From assembly GCF_000340215.1 (NCBI RefSeq), contig NW_006921539.1, positions 1,498,507 through 1,562,506 on the forward strand: a DNA stretch of 64,000 nucleotides, given 5' to 3'. The DNA comes from Pseudocercospora fijiensis CIRAD86 (taxonomy: Eukaryota; Ascomycota; Dothideomycetes; Mycosphaerellales; Mycosphaerellaceae). How positions within the stretch are numbered: the stretch's first letter is position 1; every line of letters starts with the position of its first letter. Under the pieces are notes generated by a model that did not search any database, was not told where the DNA came from, and worked only from the letters and a program-made list of their open reading frames with translations. The position numbers were made by a program, and so were the translations under genes. This document shows positions 9,643 through 21,768 of this stretch, piece by piece.

Positions 9643-11598
9643 ATGGCTGCCGATGGGGAGGACCAACGATCGAAGACAACCAAAGTGACTCGAAGGCTCG
9701 GTCAAGGCATCACAGTCTTTCACAATCCCCGTCATGCAGAGATTGAGTACGCTTGTCGTGGTGCCCTCGGCATTTCCTTCGTTGACTGCGAGACAGTATC
9801 ATTGCCATCCCGGGGCTGGGCACAAATCCACAAGAATGTTGGACCTGGGCAGAGAATGCCGGTCGTTCTGAAGCTGCCACACCCGGCACCAAAGCGCGAC
9901 AATTCAACTGGATCCGCGACGATGATGGCCTCGCTAAGCTCTTCCCGAAGGCCAGAGTCATGCTATACGATTATGCTTCGGCCTGGCAGGGAAAGCATAG
10001 GGTGAGGGCCACGATGAAGAGCATCTGCAACTGGCTGCTCGATGATCTCAAGGACCATCGAAAGAGTGGCGGCGAGATCACTCGACCTTTAATCTTCATT
10101 GGACATAGCATGGGCGGCATTGTGGTTGCCAAGGTATGCCTGGTCCCAAGCACCCGGACCTTGTGCTGACACTTTCTAGACATTGTGTATGGCCAGAGCT
10201 AAGAAAGAATATGAGGCCCTCGTCACTTGTACAATGGGATGCGCCCTGTTTGGAGCACCATTTTACGGCTCTGACATGGCCAAAATTGCCCTGCTCTACA
10301 GCTCGGTGTTCGGCCATGAAGCGTATGAATCATTGCTCTCATTCATGAAAACTGAGAAGAACGACGTGCTGGAAGAGACCACGGAAGACTTCATAGAAAT
10401 CAGCAGCAAGCTGGTCCCGCCCATTGAGCTGTTCTGCGCCTGGGAAATGGAGGAGACTGCCGTATCGTATGCCGGAAAGGTCACCTCCAACCTGCCTGGC
10501 CTCTTGCAGCATAAGTTTTTCAAAACAGGCGCTAAAAGAGTTATGGAAGTTGGGCTCTCAGCCTTCGGAACCAGCACCGTCAGTCTTCAACCCCCGTCTC
10601 GACGTGACTTGCTGACAGCAAGATAGTTTTTCGTGGATCCGCAGTCCGCCTCACTTCCAGGAGCTCATAGCGTCGGCTTGAATGCCGGTCACGCCAACCT
10701 CATTAGATTCGAAAGTGTCGATGGTAAGGAATTCAATGCTGTCAGAATCGCTTTGGACAGAATGATCAAAATGGCCAGGGTGGGCGTCAGAAGGCGTACG
10801 ATGGCCTTCGGTCAGAAGCTATTGACCCAAAAGTTCATCAATCAAGTTCGACTGTCCCTAGAAGGCGTGGATATGCGACACAAATTCCGCGCGAGAATCA
10901 AGCAGCGCAAGATTGCATCCTGGCTACTTTCAGAGCGCATCTACATTGACTGGATGACAATTGGCGATGGAAACAAGAACTCAGCTTCATTTCTGTGGTT
11001 GAAAGGTGGGCCTGGCCTCGGAAAAACCAATGCATGTCTTTCCGCGATACAAGAAATCGATCACGTTGTGGCAGATCAGCACGTGGATGTCACAGCAAGC
11101 CACAGCGAGACTTTTCTGGTCTACTTCATGTGCGAAGAATCATCGGGATGCTGTACCGCCGAGGACATCCTGAAAAGCATCATCACTCAGCTCATCAACG
11201 AGGAAGAGTCGTTGGCGCAGCATGCCAAATGGTTCGTGCCAACTCCTCGCTACCGAGGCGCCTCGACTGAGATCGATTATGATTTGCAAGACTCTGGTGC
11301 CAAGGCAACAGCGACTGTGGACAACCTTTGGAAGTGTTTGCAAGATATCATGGAAGATCCGGTGGTCAGCAGCATTCATGTGATCATTAGCAACATCCAT
11401 TTCTTGGAGGTCAGCGAGTCTACCATTGCACTGTTGTCCAAACTACGGGATTATGCATTCACTCTCCATAACCTGGAGCCAGCCTCTCGTAGGGTAAGGT
11501 GGCTGCTGACTAGCCGCGATGACCGGCACATCAGTGAGCATTTCACAGCTCAAGGTGTTGCTATCATCGACATGGAGAGCCAAGATTTTGGTAGCAAA
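9643..11598 (+). pseudogene. NLR-like protein, 5' half: alpha/beta hydrolase and NACHT domain
   Basis: Exons 9643-9746, 9797-10133, 10180-10578 and 10627-11598; introns of 50, 46 and 48 bp restore one frame. Residues 15-260 form an alpha/beta-hydrolase effector domain: after the first intron the text reads DIIAIPGLGTNPQECW, and the nucleophile elbow GHSMGG lies at 137-142. A NACHT-type NTPase follows with the Walker A motif GGPGLGKT at 407-414, and later a WLLTSRDD sensor-like stretch. Proteins of this layout are fungal NLR-like sensors thought to act in non-self recognition and regulated cell death. The frame meets a stop (11602) three codons into the RIPed block. Bases stay normal up to the junction, so RIP did not spread into this half. 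The rest of the gene is at 50616-54742. Confidence 0.85.
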
Positions 11599-13430
11599 AT
11601 ATAAAGACCGTCTTGTAGCCATCTTTGAGCCTATTACGAAACGCAATGATACGAAGACCTCGTATAGGCCGCCTCTTACGCTACTATCGGACGATTAAGC
11701 TAGCCTATTATTCGTCGACTCTACTAATTACTTAAGGAATCGACTTCCTACGTATATAATACCTTCTATATAGCTTCTAGTCTCCTACATTCCTTTAACC
11801 GAATCTAAGAAGATTAATCGATAAAAAGTGCTCTATTAGATCGATTATTTACCTGCTTCCTTATAACTAAGAGCAATTAAAGGTAACAACCAAGTTTCAA
11901 AGCACGATACCTTAGCCCTAGCTATTACTAGAAAGGTAGTAGCGATTGTTGCCCCTTAATATTAGTATATTCGACTCCCTTTAGAAGCTTAAAACATTTC
12001 TTTAGAATCTGCTAGGATAGATTCTATAAAGGTTATTATATTAGCGAAATAGATTAAACGAGAGTACGGAGCTAAGCTCTCGGTTTAATTAATAATAGAA
12101 CTAGGTATAACCGTAGAATCTTTAGCCCGGATTATCGAGGCCTCTAAAAGCCGCCGACTACCTAAGCTTAAACGGGATTTAGTCTAAAAAGCGAGCTTCC
12201 TAAAAGATTTAGAAATACTTTCTAAGAGCGTTTTAGATGCTAAGCCTCTATTAACTAGTAGCCGCTTAGGAACTCGTACGAATATAAAGAGTATGCTACT
12301 TACGGGATGTATAGGATTCCTTAGAATTATAATCCTATCCTATCTACTACGCAATATAGATATCGAGACGGTATTTGCTATTATACGATGCAAAAATCTA
12401 TAAGACGGTCTCGCGCGTGTTTTGTCTACCGCCGAGAAGATAGAACTGCCGTATATAAAGAATAACTACCGTCTAGAGATCTAGCCGGGAGATATTAGTT
12501 AAGTTAATCTAGGATTACTATATAGCTCGTATTAGGACAAGCTAGCAAGTTACTAGAGTCCCTATAACGCTATAATCTACTACGGAGCCTTAGTACGTTA
12601 GAATAAGGTATACTAAGCACTAAGAGCTGTAAACGTTATATCGACTGCTTAGCTTTTACGCTTAATCGCAGCTCGTACTATACTATATCGCTTTTTATAT
12701 ATGTCTAGAGGCTAAGACCTTACGATAGATACTTCTAATCCCGAGGATACTCTACTCTCTATAGTTAGTTATCGTTCTACGGGATATTTATAAACTAAGC
12801 TTATATCTAAGCTTTTAACGAGACGAACTGTATAAGGCTTAGAAGGACAGATATATATAATAAAGGTAGTGAAGCTAAGCTACATTATTAGGGATATAAT
12901 AAGCAGAGTAACGAGCCCTAACGACTATATCTAGAGACTAACTAGAAGCGTACTCGAGCTTCGTATCTATAACGGTAGCGTATCGAATAGTTAGCTTTAT
13001 ATTACGGATATAACGAGAGTAGCAAAAGTTATTTGCGACCTATACTAGTAGCAATCTAACGATGCCGATATAACTATTAAAGTTCTAGACGGAATTGTTA
13101 TACGAGACTTCTAGTATATTGTCGGCGAAGAAGTTAGCTACGAGCTTCGTTCGATAAGCTCCGAAGAATAGTAGTCGCTACTTATATCTTATATAGACCG
13201 CATCGGGCTAGAACAATGTCTTTAGGCTTTATAAGACATCCTTACTATAGAAGACGGCGAGCTTGTTTCGATAAAAACTACTCTAATAGCGGAGATACTT
13301 ATAAGGTCGACGTAAGTCGCTAAAGCGATATAGAGCAACCTACGATTTCTTCGAAACAGAGTACGAATCTTTAGCTCGGCTTATTTGCGGACTTCGAGGC
13401 TCTAATATTGCTTAACGAAGCCTTTAGGCG
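11599..13430 (+). pseudogene. NRPS-like / adenylate-forming reductase fragment (A-T-R)
   Basis: Reading one plus-strand frame through RIP stops gives, in order, the C-terminal subdomain of an adenylation domain (KDRLVAIFEP; later RLPTYIIPSI), a carrier domain around 12015-12100 with the DSIK phosphopantetheine site (ESARIDSIKVI), and a thioester-reductase domain from about 12290. The reductase shows a Rossmann entry like LTGCIGFLRIIILSYLLR, then NAIIYYGALV and ALRAVNVISTAQLLRL, which match the usual NVLLTGATGFLG and GALV / NV.GT..LL blocks of R domains. Complete enzymes activate a carboxylic acid on the carrier and reduce it to an aldehyde. Here the N-terminal adenylation core is missing and stops abound, so the fragment is dead. 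Its first codons directly abut the broken NLR exon. How it got here, as a captured or translocated piece, is unknown. Confidence 0.72.
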
Positions 13431-16400
13431 ACATCTAATTTATAGGATTACAATGAATACTACTAAACTTATATATAACTTTATTAATTAACGATATCTA
13501 CGGTAGGCCTTTAGACTTGCGAAGTACTTAATATATTACTAGTTAATCTTTAGACACGATCTACGCATTTGATATCTAGATTAAGTAGCTCTATAAATGT
13601 GATTTATACCGAGGGTCGTTATATCGCGTTAAAAGCTCTTTTACCGTCGTAAATTTAATATTACTAAAGAATTTCTTCCTCTAACGAAGCGTCTTCTCGT
13701 AAGGACAAGCTCCTAACCTAGTAATTATTATCTTATCTATACTTGCAAGAAGAAGCTTCTCCTTATTCTCTAGCGTTAGCGGTAGTAGTTAATCCTAACG
13801 AATGTCTTCTATCGATCGATACGACTTAGGTAAAGGTTTGCCTACCTCGGTTTTAGTCGAGCTCGGTTAGAAGGTACTATATTATATACCGTAAAAGTCT
13901 TCTATTAGGACGACTATTTCGTTGAAATTGGCCTACTACCTATAGACAAAGGTCGTAGGCTCCTAGAACAAGGATTAATCGGATAGTTACTACGGAAGCG
14001 TAGTAAGGATTATACTAACCTATTATAGTATATATAGAATTGCGATAAGAGACTTAGCTATATCTTTAGCGCTTGTAAAAGACTATACCTGTTCTCTACT
14101 GCCTCTAATACAGACTTTCTATCTATTTAGGTCGATTAGAAACTCGTCCGGTATTAGAGGTATATAGGTTTTATCCTTAGTTAAGAAGTACTCTATTAAC
14201 TAGCAGTTATTTAAGATAGTCTATTCTACGACCTTTTCTTAGAAGAATATCGATCGAAACGGCACCCTCGTAGTCTAAAAGATGCTTAGATATAGCGGAT
14301 AGTCGTCGATGTTTCCTACAAACTTATTATTAATTAAGATAGACGATATATAGGTAGTCTAGTAGACTAGACAAAGCCCTATTAATATAGGATTAGAATA
14401 TCGTAGGGGCATTAGCTAGCCTAACTTGAAAAGGCATTACTAAGTATTTAAGATAGCTATAGCGGGTATAGAATATAGTCTTCTATTCGCTATCTTTATA
14501 GATACGGATAAAATAGTATATATCCTTTAAATCTAACGTAGTATAGAAGTAGGCACCTAATAGGTAGTCTAATATCTTATTAATAAGCGGAAGTAGATAG
14601 CGGTCTTTATTAGTAATAGTACTTGGTCTACGGTAATTAATATATAGGCGCAGGCTACTATCCTTCTTTAGAACAAATAGGATTAGTGCACTAGCAGGGC
14701 TGTTACTATACTAAATTCGACTATTAGCTAGGTTCTTATCTAGGTATTTACAAAGGATAGCTAGCTCTCTGTTACTAAAGTTACACAGTAGGCTAAAAGG
14801 AGTCTCCTTGCCCTCTATTACTTTATTCTTATAATTTGTCTCTTTTAATAGCGGAAGTATAGCGGCTAGATAGTCCTTAAATATATTAATATAGGTTTCT
14901 CGGATTAGTAGGGGAATACGCTCGAGTTAGTTAGGCTCTATACTATTAGGTAGTTCTTCCTCTTCCTCGAGAAAGTCGGTAATTAAGTTAGTAGCTTTAA
15001 TATTGCTAATAAATAGGACCCTAGCATTATTAGGGTACTTAGTAGGGTTGATATAGTTAATATCCTCCTTTCTAGCTATTCTAAAACGCTATTATTAGCT
15101 GCCGAGGTCTATTTTTATAGTATAGTGCTTTAGTATAGGATTGGTAAGTATAATAGTAGCTCCGTAGTAGAGGTTGTCTATATCGATAGTATAGGTAGTA
15201 AAATCTAGAATCCTCTCGTTATAGATATTATCCTTTAAGACTATATTAATATAATATGCTCTATAGGTCTCGTATCTAGTCTAATTAAACTAAGTAAGGA
15301 TTAGTATATTAGCTCGGGGTAATTGCTTTAGATCTAGGTACTTAGTAGTACGGTAATCGATAAGGGTACTAACTAAATTTCCCGGATCTAGTATAATCGT
15401 AGTCTTATAATTGCTATTATATATATCGCTAATAAGGCAGTCTTATACAATTGCTAGCTATATATTAATAGTTTTATAGCGTACTAGGCTAATAGTTAGT
15501 ATAGCGCTTATTCTTTTTTCGAGCGATTAGGAAGATTAGTTATTATATAGGTAGTATTCGCTACTATAACTTAAAGCGTCCTTCTATAGTTAGTAGTAGT
15601 ACGCTCAATTCGAGCCTAATCCTTCGGCTTATTATATACGCTAAGTAAGTAGCTAGTAATATTATAATTAAAGCACTTAAGGCCGGTTAGTAGAGCGCTA
15701 CTACTAGATATAGACCGCTTAGTTTATTAGTAGAGGAATCCGCCTCTTCGGCGGCCCCTACTACGCTAGATATTGCCCTCTCGATATAACCTAGACCGGT
15801 AGTTACTATAGCCTCGCTAGGGGTCGCTATTATTCTTATTATTCTTATTATTCTTATCGGGCTTATTAGCTCGATCCTAGTAGCTACCTCTTCTACGCTT
15901 GCTACGGTTGTTATTATTAGGCCGGATCTTTGATTCTAGTCTTTTCTAGGCCTATATAGCCTATTCGGCTAGGTTAACCTCGACTACAAATTCGAGGCGA
16001 CTATAGTATTATTTAAACATATAGTAGCGGTCTAATTTAAGGGTAGGTTCCTACCTAAATTTAGGTCGTACTTCTATAATCTATATTAAATTGTCCTTAG
16101 ATAGTAAGTCGTCTTTAATAGCCCTTAGTCGGGTTTAGAAGGCTCGAAAAGTCTTATCGGGTTTCTACTTAGCGTAGAGGAATTAGTCCTAAGTACGCTA
16201 TTATCCTAAATAGGGGTTGCTAAGCGTATCTAGTATAATGTCCTTATAGGCTTGCTAGTCGATCTTAGATAGGTCTTTAAGGGAATTAAAATAGTTATCC
16301 TAGGTTCTCTTAGGGTCGCTATTAATATATTATATTACGTAGACGACTAAGGTATATTTAGTTAATAGCGCTTTTAGTACATTACGCTAGTTAAGCTTAT

Positions 16401-16860
16401 AGTTACGAATATAGTCGTTATACTACTTCCTACTAGAGCTATTAAATATAGTATAGTCCTTAAGTTTAGTATCCTTCCTTAGGACTAGTTCTTCTGCTAT
16501 ATATATACTAAATTTAGCCGTAAGGCGTTAGATAGCCGCGAAGCTTTTATAGACTTCCTTCTCTCCGAATCTCTCGCTAGAGGACCTAGAGTTTACTACG
16601 CAAATATGTCCTTAGGGGCCGAGGTTAGGTAGTCTAAACATTAGATAGCTATCCCGTTAGCTTATAATATAGCCCTTAATTATATATTGTTATAGTTATC
16701 TATCTTGTCGATACGTATTATTTAGTAGATAATAGGTCTCCTAGTAATATAGATATAGTAGAATTAGTACTTTTGTAATTAGTACAGTTAAATCGGTCGA
16801 ATAGGCCGTAAAGAAAGCCTAGGTTAGTAATTAGAGCGGTTGAATTAGCGGTTTCTTAGT

Positions 16861-17247
16861 CCGAGCGAAGCGAAGTAAATAGGCATAAGCCGAAGCATTC
16901 GAGGAGCTTGCGACGAGGATGCAGAGGTGTTGTCTGTTTACGAGCTAAGCGGAATAACAGTTAGAAGTAGTTGCGTTACGTGTAAGGTGTTCGCCGGGGG
17001 TTTAGTCTAAAGATACGCTTATACAAATCTAGCTCGGCCTCTGATTAGAAGAAATCAAAATGTCCCTCCTACGTAACTTCTACCTTGCTGCCTCGCAACC
17101 CGCTAGCCGCTACATCGACGACGATATTGCGACAAACAATACTATAGCGACGACGACGACGACATTGCGACATTCTTATACTATGCGTCTAAAACGATGC
17201 AGCGACAACTTCTAACTAATATTCCGCTTAGGTCTCGCTTCGCTCGG
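16861..17247. mobile_element. MITE-like element with 13-bp terminal inverted repeats, not RIPed
   Basis: The segment begins ccgagcgaagcga (16861-16873) and ends with its exact reverse complement tcgcttcgctcgg (17235-17247). The 387 bp between are rich in CA and TG, unlike the RIPed DNA on both sides. It lies between the LTR and gag of the minus-strand gypsy element. I see no coding sequence of a transposase and no clear target-site duplication. A non-autonomous DNA transposon that arrived after RIP, or was too short to be RIPed, fits; the flanking sequence also could simply be an unduplicated piece of a leader. Confidence 0.6.
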
Positions 17248-17309
17248 CAACCCTTAGGTAGTACCTGCCTATACGGTACTTTATATATAGGTCTTGTCTT
17301 AGTAGGAGG

Positions 17310-17572
17310 CTTATTTTAGTGCGAATTGTAAGCCGTATTACTAAATTAATTAACTATCTAGCTATATCCTATAAAGGGTAGATCGAATACTATATAATAT
17401 AGGTTAGGTAATTAGGTAGATAGTATAGTTAAAAGCGTATAGTATTTAATAAGATCTATAAAAAAAGAGAAGAAGGTTAGGAAGTTAGGCTAACGCTAAG
17501 CGCTAAGCCCTACCTAAGGTAACAAGACCCTAGCTTTACTTAGCCGGTTATATACCTTTTAAATATCCTCTA
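17310..17572 (-). repeat. LTR of gypsy element (minus orientation)
   Basis: The reverse complement of this stretch matches 48611-48860: both contain the string ggtatataaccgg, then ctagggtct, then ccttaggtagggcttagcg, and further on tatatagtattcgatctacc. Position ahead of gag in both elements supports an LTR. Exact ends are not defined. Confidence 0.65.
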
Positions 17573-17940
17573 ATAGCGATCTTCCGCTTCTATACCTAGT
17601 TATAGTATATCTACTAGTATATCCGCTACGCTAGTACGTTGCTATTACTTAGAACACTCGCTTATATAAACACTATTACTATTTAGAGCGACTCGGTCCT
17701 ATAAAAATATACGTCTACTACTACTAAAGGTACGCTCGGACTCTACGGATATAGTAAAGGCGGACAATAAGTCGATAGCTAGTTACGAGAGCGTTAGATA
17801 GGCTGTCCGTTATATAGGTAGGCACTACTATTTAGGTAGACTTATATAGATTAGTTAGCTTGTCCGCCTATCGGTACTAACTTATAGTAGGTTAATAGGC
17901 GTAGCGGTAATAAAGGACTCGAAGCAACTAATACTACTCT
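17573..17940. other. RIPed sequence without recognisable content
   Basis: TA-rich, stop-riddled DNA between the gypsy LTR and the lactonohydrolase fragment. I recognise nothing in it. Confidence 0.4.
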
Positions 17941-18598
17941 GCGTCGACCGTTATACTTCTATTCTATCTTACTACTTTTTCCGAGCATTAGCCGATACTA
18001 GCGGCGTAGGTCTAGGCTTTATAGGAACTATAGTTCTAAATAATACCTCTTTTAGTCTAATCTCGAAGGCTACCTTTGTTGTCTTTAACAAGTAGCGCGG
18101 TTTAGAGATTCTTAGCTTAAATCCGACGTACGACTTTTTCTTCGAGATTTTAAAAGCTATATATAAAGCACTAGTCTAGGTTCCGGCATTAAATAAGCTA
18201 TTTTTTAGTTAACTTGCTCCTCTATCTAGGTACTTAGCTTAGCTTATTATAGATCTAAACTAGGATCCCCCGACTCTAAGCGAGTATCTTAGTAATCCTC
18301 TAGTCTATAGGCCGAACGGAGAGACGTTCTATAATAGCTTAATTTACTAGGGTAAGTCTAACTCTCTAGAATAAATAGTCGTTAGCCAATTACTATTGCT
18401 AGCTGCATCTAGTAGCACTAACTCGATAGGTAGTACTAAGTAGCGTATTAGACTATAGACCCTAGATCCGCTTACTAATAAAACAAAAGTACTACTAAAT
18501 AACTATATAAGTCTTATAGGCTTATAAGATCTGCCCGACTTTATATTAGCTACTAACTATAAGTAGTACGGCTACTACTTCAATTGTGTTAATAACCT
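17941..18598 (+). pseudogene. lactonohydrolase / SMP-30-like protein fragment
   Basis: One plus-strand frame, interrupted by only a few stops, reads GLEILSLNPTYDFFFEILKA, then VPALNKLFFSQLAP, QLIIDLNQDPPTLSEYL and LDPLTNKTKVLLNNY. This is the beta-propeller N-terminal half of fungal secreted lactonohydrolases (SMP-30/gluconolactonase superfamily), enzymes that open lactone rings. The similarity ends near GYYFNCVNNL at 18598, exactly where the first copy of the helicase-bearing unit begins, and I do not see the rest of the gene beyond either copy. It is RIPed, so it was once duplicated. Confidence 0.6.
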
Positions 18599-19349
18599 AT
18601 ATAAAGGCCCTATAATTAGGATACCTACTCCTAGACTAGCTATATACTCGCGAGTATATAGTAATCGAAAGTATTACATCTCGTCGAAGTACTCGTAGAT
18701 CCTCGAAACGCTAAAAGGGCCTCTATACCCGAGCTAGTATATAATATCGAAACCTCGTATACTAATTATATACTAAAAAGTGCGATCTTCGAGTAAAAAA
18801 GGGAGGTACGCCTAAGTAACGGATATATCGCCGTCGTTAGTTCCTATAAAATCTATAGTCTAGGCAAGGGCTATAATCTAACGATGCTAATAAACGAGAC
18901 CGAATAGACAAGTTTGCATATTAATAATATCTCTCTCCTTATAGGGCATATATCGTCGGAGAAATGCCTTTCGTATTGTAACGTCTAAACTTCGAAACTA
19001 GTCTGTATCCCGGCATTTGTACTAGGAGCGCTAGTAATTATAAAAAGTGCACTCGCCGGCGCTAATTGTAGTAACCTCTCTTTCTAGCTCTTCTTAGATC
19101 CCGCGCCTCCGAAAAGCTCTCTCTATAGCAAGCTATTTAGGAATCTTTCTTGTTCCTATCCTATATATAAAAGCGGTATCGTTAGAGAAATCGAGGTCGT
19201 TATCGTATAAGCGCGTTCTCTCTATAGTACATTAGTTAATGTTGGTCTCTGCTAAGGTAGATCGGACCTACTAGTAGAACGCGCTATCTCCTCGTCGAAT
19301 TTGTAGGAAGGGCGACAACGGTAGCAGTAGTAGATGCTATAATAACACT

Positions 19350-19800
19350 GTAATTGGGCGTCGTACAGTGAATTAAAGTGTAATAAGGGCGTCGTGTAGT
19401 GAATTAAAGTGTGATTAGGCATCACGTATAGAATCAAAGTATAATTAGGCATTACGTATAGAATCAAGGAATGATTATACATTACGTATAGAATCAAAGA
19501 ATAATCCGGCGTTACGTATAGAATTAAAGAATGATTAGGCGTCACGTATAGAATCAAAGAATGATTAGGCGTTACGTGTAGAATTAGAGAATGATTAGGT
19601 ATCACGTATAGAATTAAAGTATTATCAGGCGTTACGTATAGAATCAGAGTATTGTTAGGCGTCACGTGTAGAATCAAAGAATAATCAGGCGTTACGTATA
19701 GAATCAAGGAATAATTAGGCGTTACGTATAGAATCAAAGAATAATCAGGCGCTATATATAGAATTAGAGAATGATTAGGCGTCACGTATAGAATCAAACT
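19350..19800. repeat. 30-bp minisatellite, array 1 of copy A
   Basis: About 15 units of 30 bp, core tacgtatagaatcaaagaat, in exact 30-bp register. Because 30 is a multiple of three and no stop occurs, the minus strand is open for 181 codons and would read as a decapeptide repeat of the type SLILYVTPNH. Confidence 0.9.
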
Positions 19801-19899
19801 CTAAGAAGAGCGCCGAGTGTAAATCAATATCTAACGCGAGAGTTACGCGTAGAATCAAAGTATAATCAAGTTCTGTTTATTACATCGTATATAGAACTA

Positions 19900-21180
19900 A
19901 TGCTCTAGTAGTAGCGTCTCGCGTATATAGAATCAAATTCCAATAAGGGTGCCTCGTCTAATGAAAGCGAATGCGGCGTAGCTAAAGTTCGTAGTACGGT
20001 AAGTTTATTAACGAGGTATATGCCGGGAACCGGGGCAGTTCTTTCGGTAAGAGTGATCCTCGTCTTAGTCGATGTCTGCATCCTTATCCTTATCCTTACC
20101 CTAGTCGCTAGAATCTCTATCCTAGTCGCTAGAGCACTCCTAGACATAATCCTCTAAGGAACTATTATCTAAAACCTGCTCGATATAATTATCTTAGTCG
20201 ACTTGTGAATTATTATCTTAGTCGACGTATGAATTATTATCTTCTTCCTAAACAGTCTCGTCCGACTAGAAGAGTTTTTAGTATCGTTCGGGCAGTTGTG
20301 CTTCCGCCTATGCGTAGACTAGTATAACTAGGCTATATGTCAACTCTAAGCCTGTACTCTATGTATCTATTAATACGGCTATGTCGAATTCCCTCGACTC
20401 GAATCCGGCGACATTGACATGCATTTTGCGATCTTCTAGGCCCGCAATCGTATTCTAGATGTTTTTGAGAAGCACTCCCTGCTAAGCTGGCCCTATACGA
20501 GACTTGATTAAATCACTATATGTTGCATTCGCCTTATTACTCTTAGAAGCCTACAATAGTGACGACGCCTGTTTTTTTTTTGTTAGTAATTATCCGATAA
20601 CTAGTAGTATTAAGTTCTTACCTTTCCCGTAATCTTAGTCGATGTAGTCTTCCGCTTACTGCTACCGATATTGCCTCTACGATTATTATCGTCGTCCTTA
20701 GAAACCTTTAGGAGCGACGACGCCTATTCTTTGTAAGTATTATCCTACGAGTGATAGTATTAAGTTCTTACCTTTCTCGTAATCCTCGCCGATATAGTCT
20801 TCTCCTTACTACCGCCGATATTACCTCCGCTACTATCTACCTTTCGCTTTAGTAGCGGAGCGCTATACTCGGATGATTCTCTCTTCCGCTTACCGCCGAC
20901 ATTGCCTCCGCGGTTATATAGCTTTCGGTTTAATAGCGGAGCGCGGTGTTTAGGTAATTCTCCCTTACGCTTGCTTACATCGCGATATAAATTATCTTCC
21001 GATATGTATCTATAGTCGTCCGGGATATGTGCATGCTTAAGGTCTTCTTTTTGGCCGGTAATCTGCTAGCGTCGCTTAGTCGTAGACTTATAAAGGCTTA
21101 GTATAGGCGGACGTCGAGTGTTTAGAGGGTTTAGGCGATTCTCTATAGTAGATCGAGTGCCTCGCGTGCCTTAAGTACCC
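19900..21180 (-). pseudogene. basic low-complexity protein gene of the repeat unit, copy A
   Basis: On the minus strand a frame with RIP stops reads RRPPILSLYKSTTKRRQQ, KHAHIPDDYRYISED and then three related blocks GGNVGGKRKRE, GGNIGGSKEKT and GNIGSSKRKTT. Two introns of about 48-52 bp interrupt it (gtaagaact... near 20781 and 20621 downwards), each between a block and the residues ASSLL. Further on it gives MHVNVAGFESREFDIAVLI and an acidic DKDKDADID stretch. I recognise no family; the protein would be largely disordered and strongly charged. It is transcribed away from the helicase gene, with array 2 between the two starts. Exact ends are unknown. Confidence 0.5.
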
Positions 21181-21768
21181 GACGGATGCTTCAACTAATT
21201 TACGCGGCGGTAAGCGTCTATAGTACGTCTAGGATAACGTTCTTCGCGGGCGTATATATCGTTGTTAATGTCGTTATCGTCGTCGGTAGTAGGAATGTTA
21301 TCTTTACTACCTTCGCCTTCGGACTATACCGATTCTTCTATAATATCGTTAGGCGCTCTGTTCTTATTTAGAACTCGCTAATACTCCTATACCTACCGCT
21401 TAATATAAGTAGGTTTCGGTGCGATGTACCTAGGAGTTATTATAATTCTAAGGTCTTTAGTTAATTCGCAGGTTTCTACCCCCCTCCTACTAGAGTTCTT
21501 TACTCTAGTCGCCTTCTATGTCGGCAAAACAATACTCTAATACTTCCTACTACCGCGAAACTACAAGGACTCCGGATAGCGTAGGACGTCTATATACTCC
21601 TATCTTCTTAGTAACGCCTCCGATAAACTAAGGAGCTCATCTTCTAGTCCTAGATTCTATGTAACTATACTAGTACGATATAGGCTAGGGGAGCCCCTAA
21701 ACTGTAGGGCCTTCTACGACATCTTGTATAGTGCGTCGGCGGATATAGGGCGATAGATAGAATCAAAG

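Larger units (their letters stand above)
13431..17572 (-). mobile_element. Ty3/gypsy retrotransposon, minus strand, RIP-inactivated, 3' part missing
   Basis: On the minus strand, from right to left: an LTR (about 17310-17572), a leader disturbed by a MITE-like insertion, gag (about 16680-15990) with SSSRKQYNDYIRN, a nucleocapsid-like and protease region (about 15960-15300), and a reverse transcriptase (about 15110-14300). The RT text is unmistakable: [17 protein letters not shown], then LDLKDIYYFIRI and LKYLVMPFQVRLANAPT, matching the VDYR, LDL-D-YH and FEYLVMPFGL-NAPA blocks of gypsy elements. Stops interrupt every domain. I could not find a convincing RNase H or integrase between 13431 and 14250, nor a left LTR, so the element appears truncated where the NRPS-like fragment begins. 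Its gag is the same family as that at 48990-50160. Confidence 0.8.

Noticed and set aside
19252..19797. A real 181-residue minus-strand protein
   Set aside because: The frame is made almost wholly of the 30-bp minisatellite; openness follows from a unit length divisible by three and lack of stops in the unit.
19350..19800. CRISPR array
   Set aside because: The repeats are contiguous 30-bp units without unique spacers, in a fungal genome.
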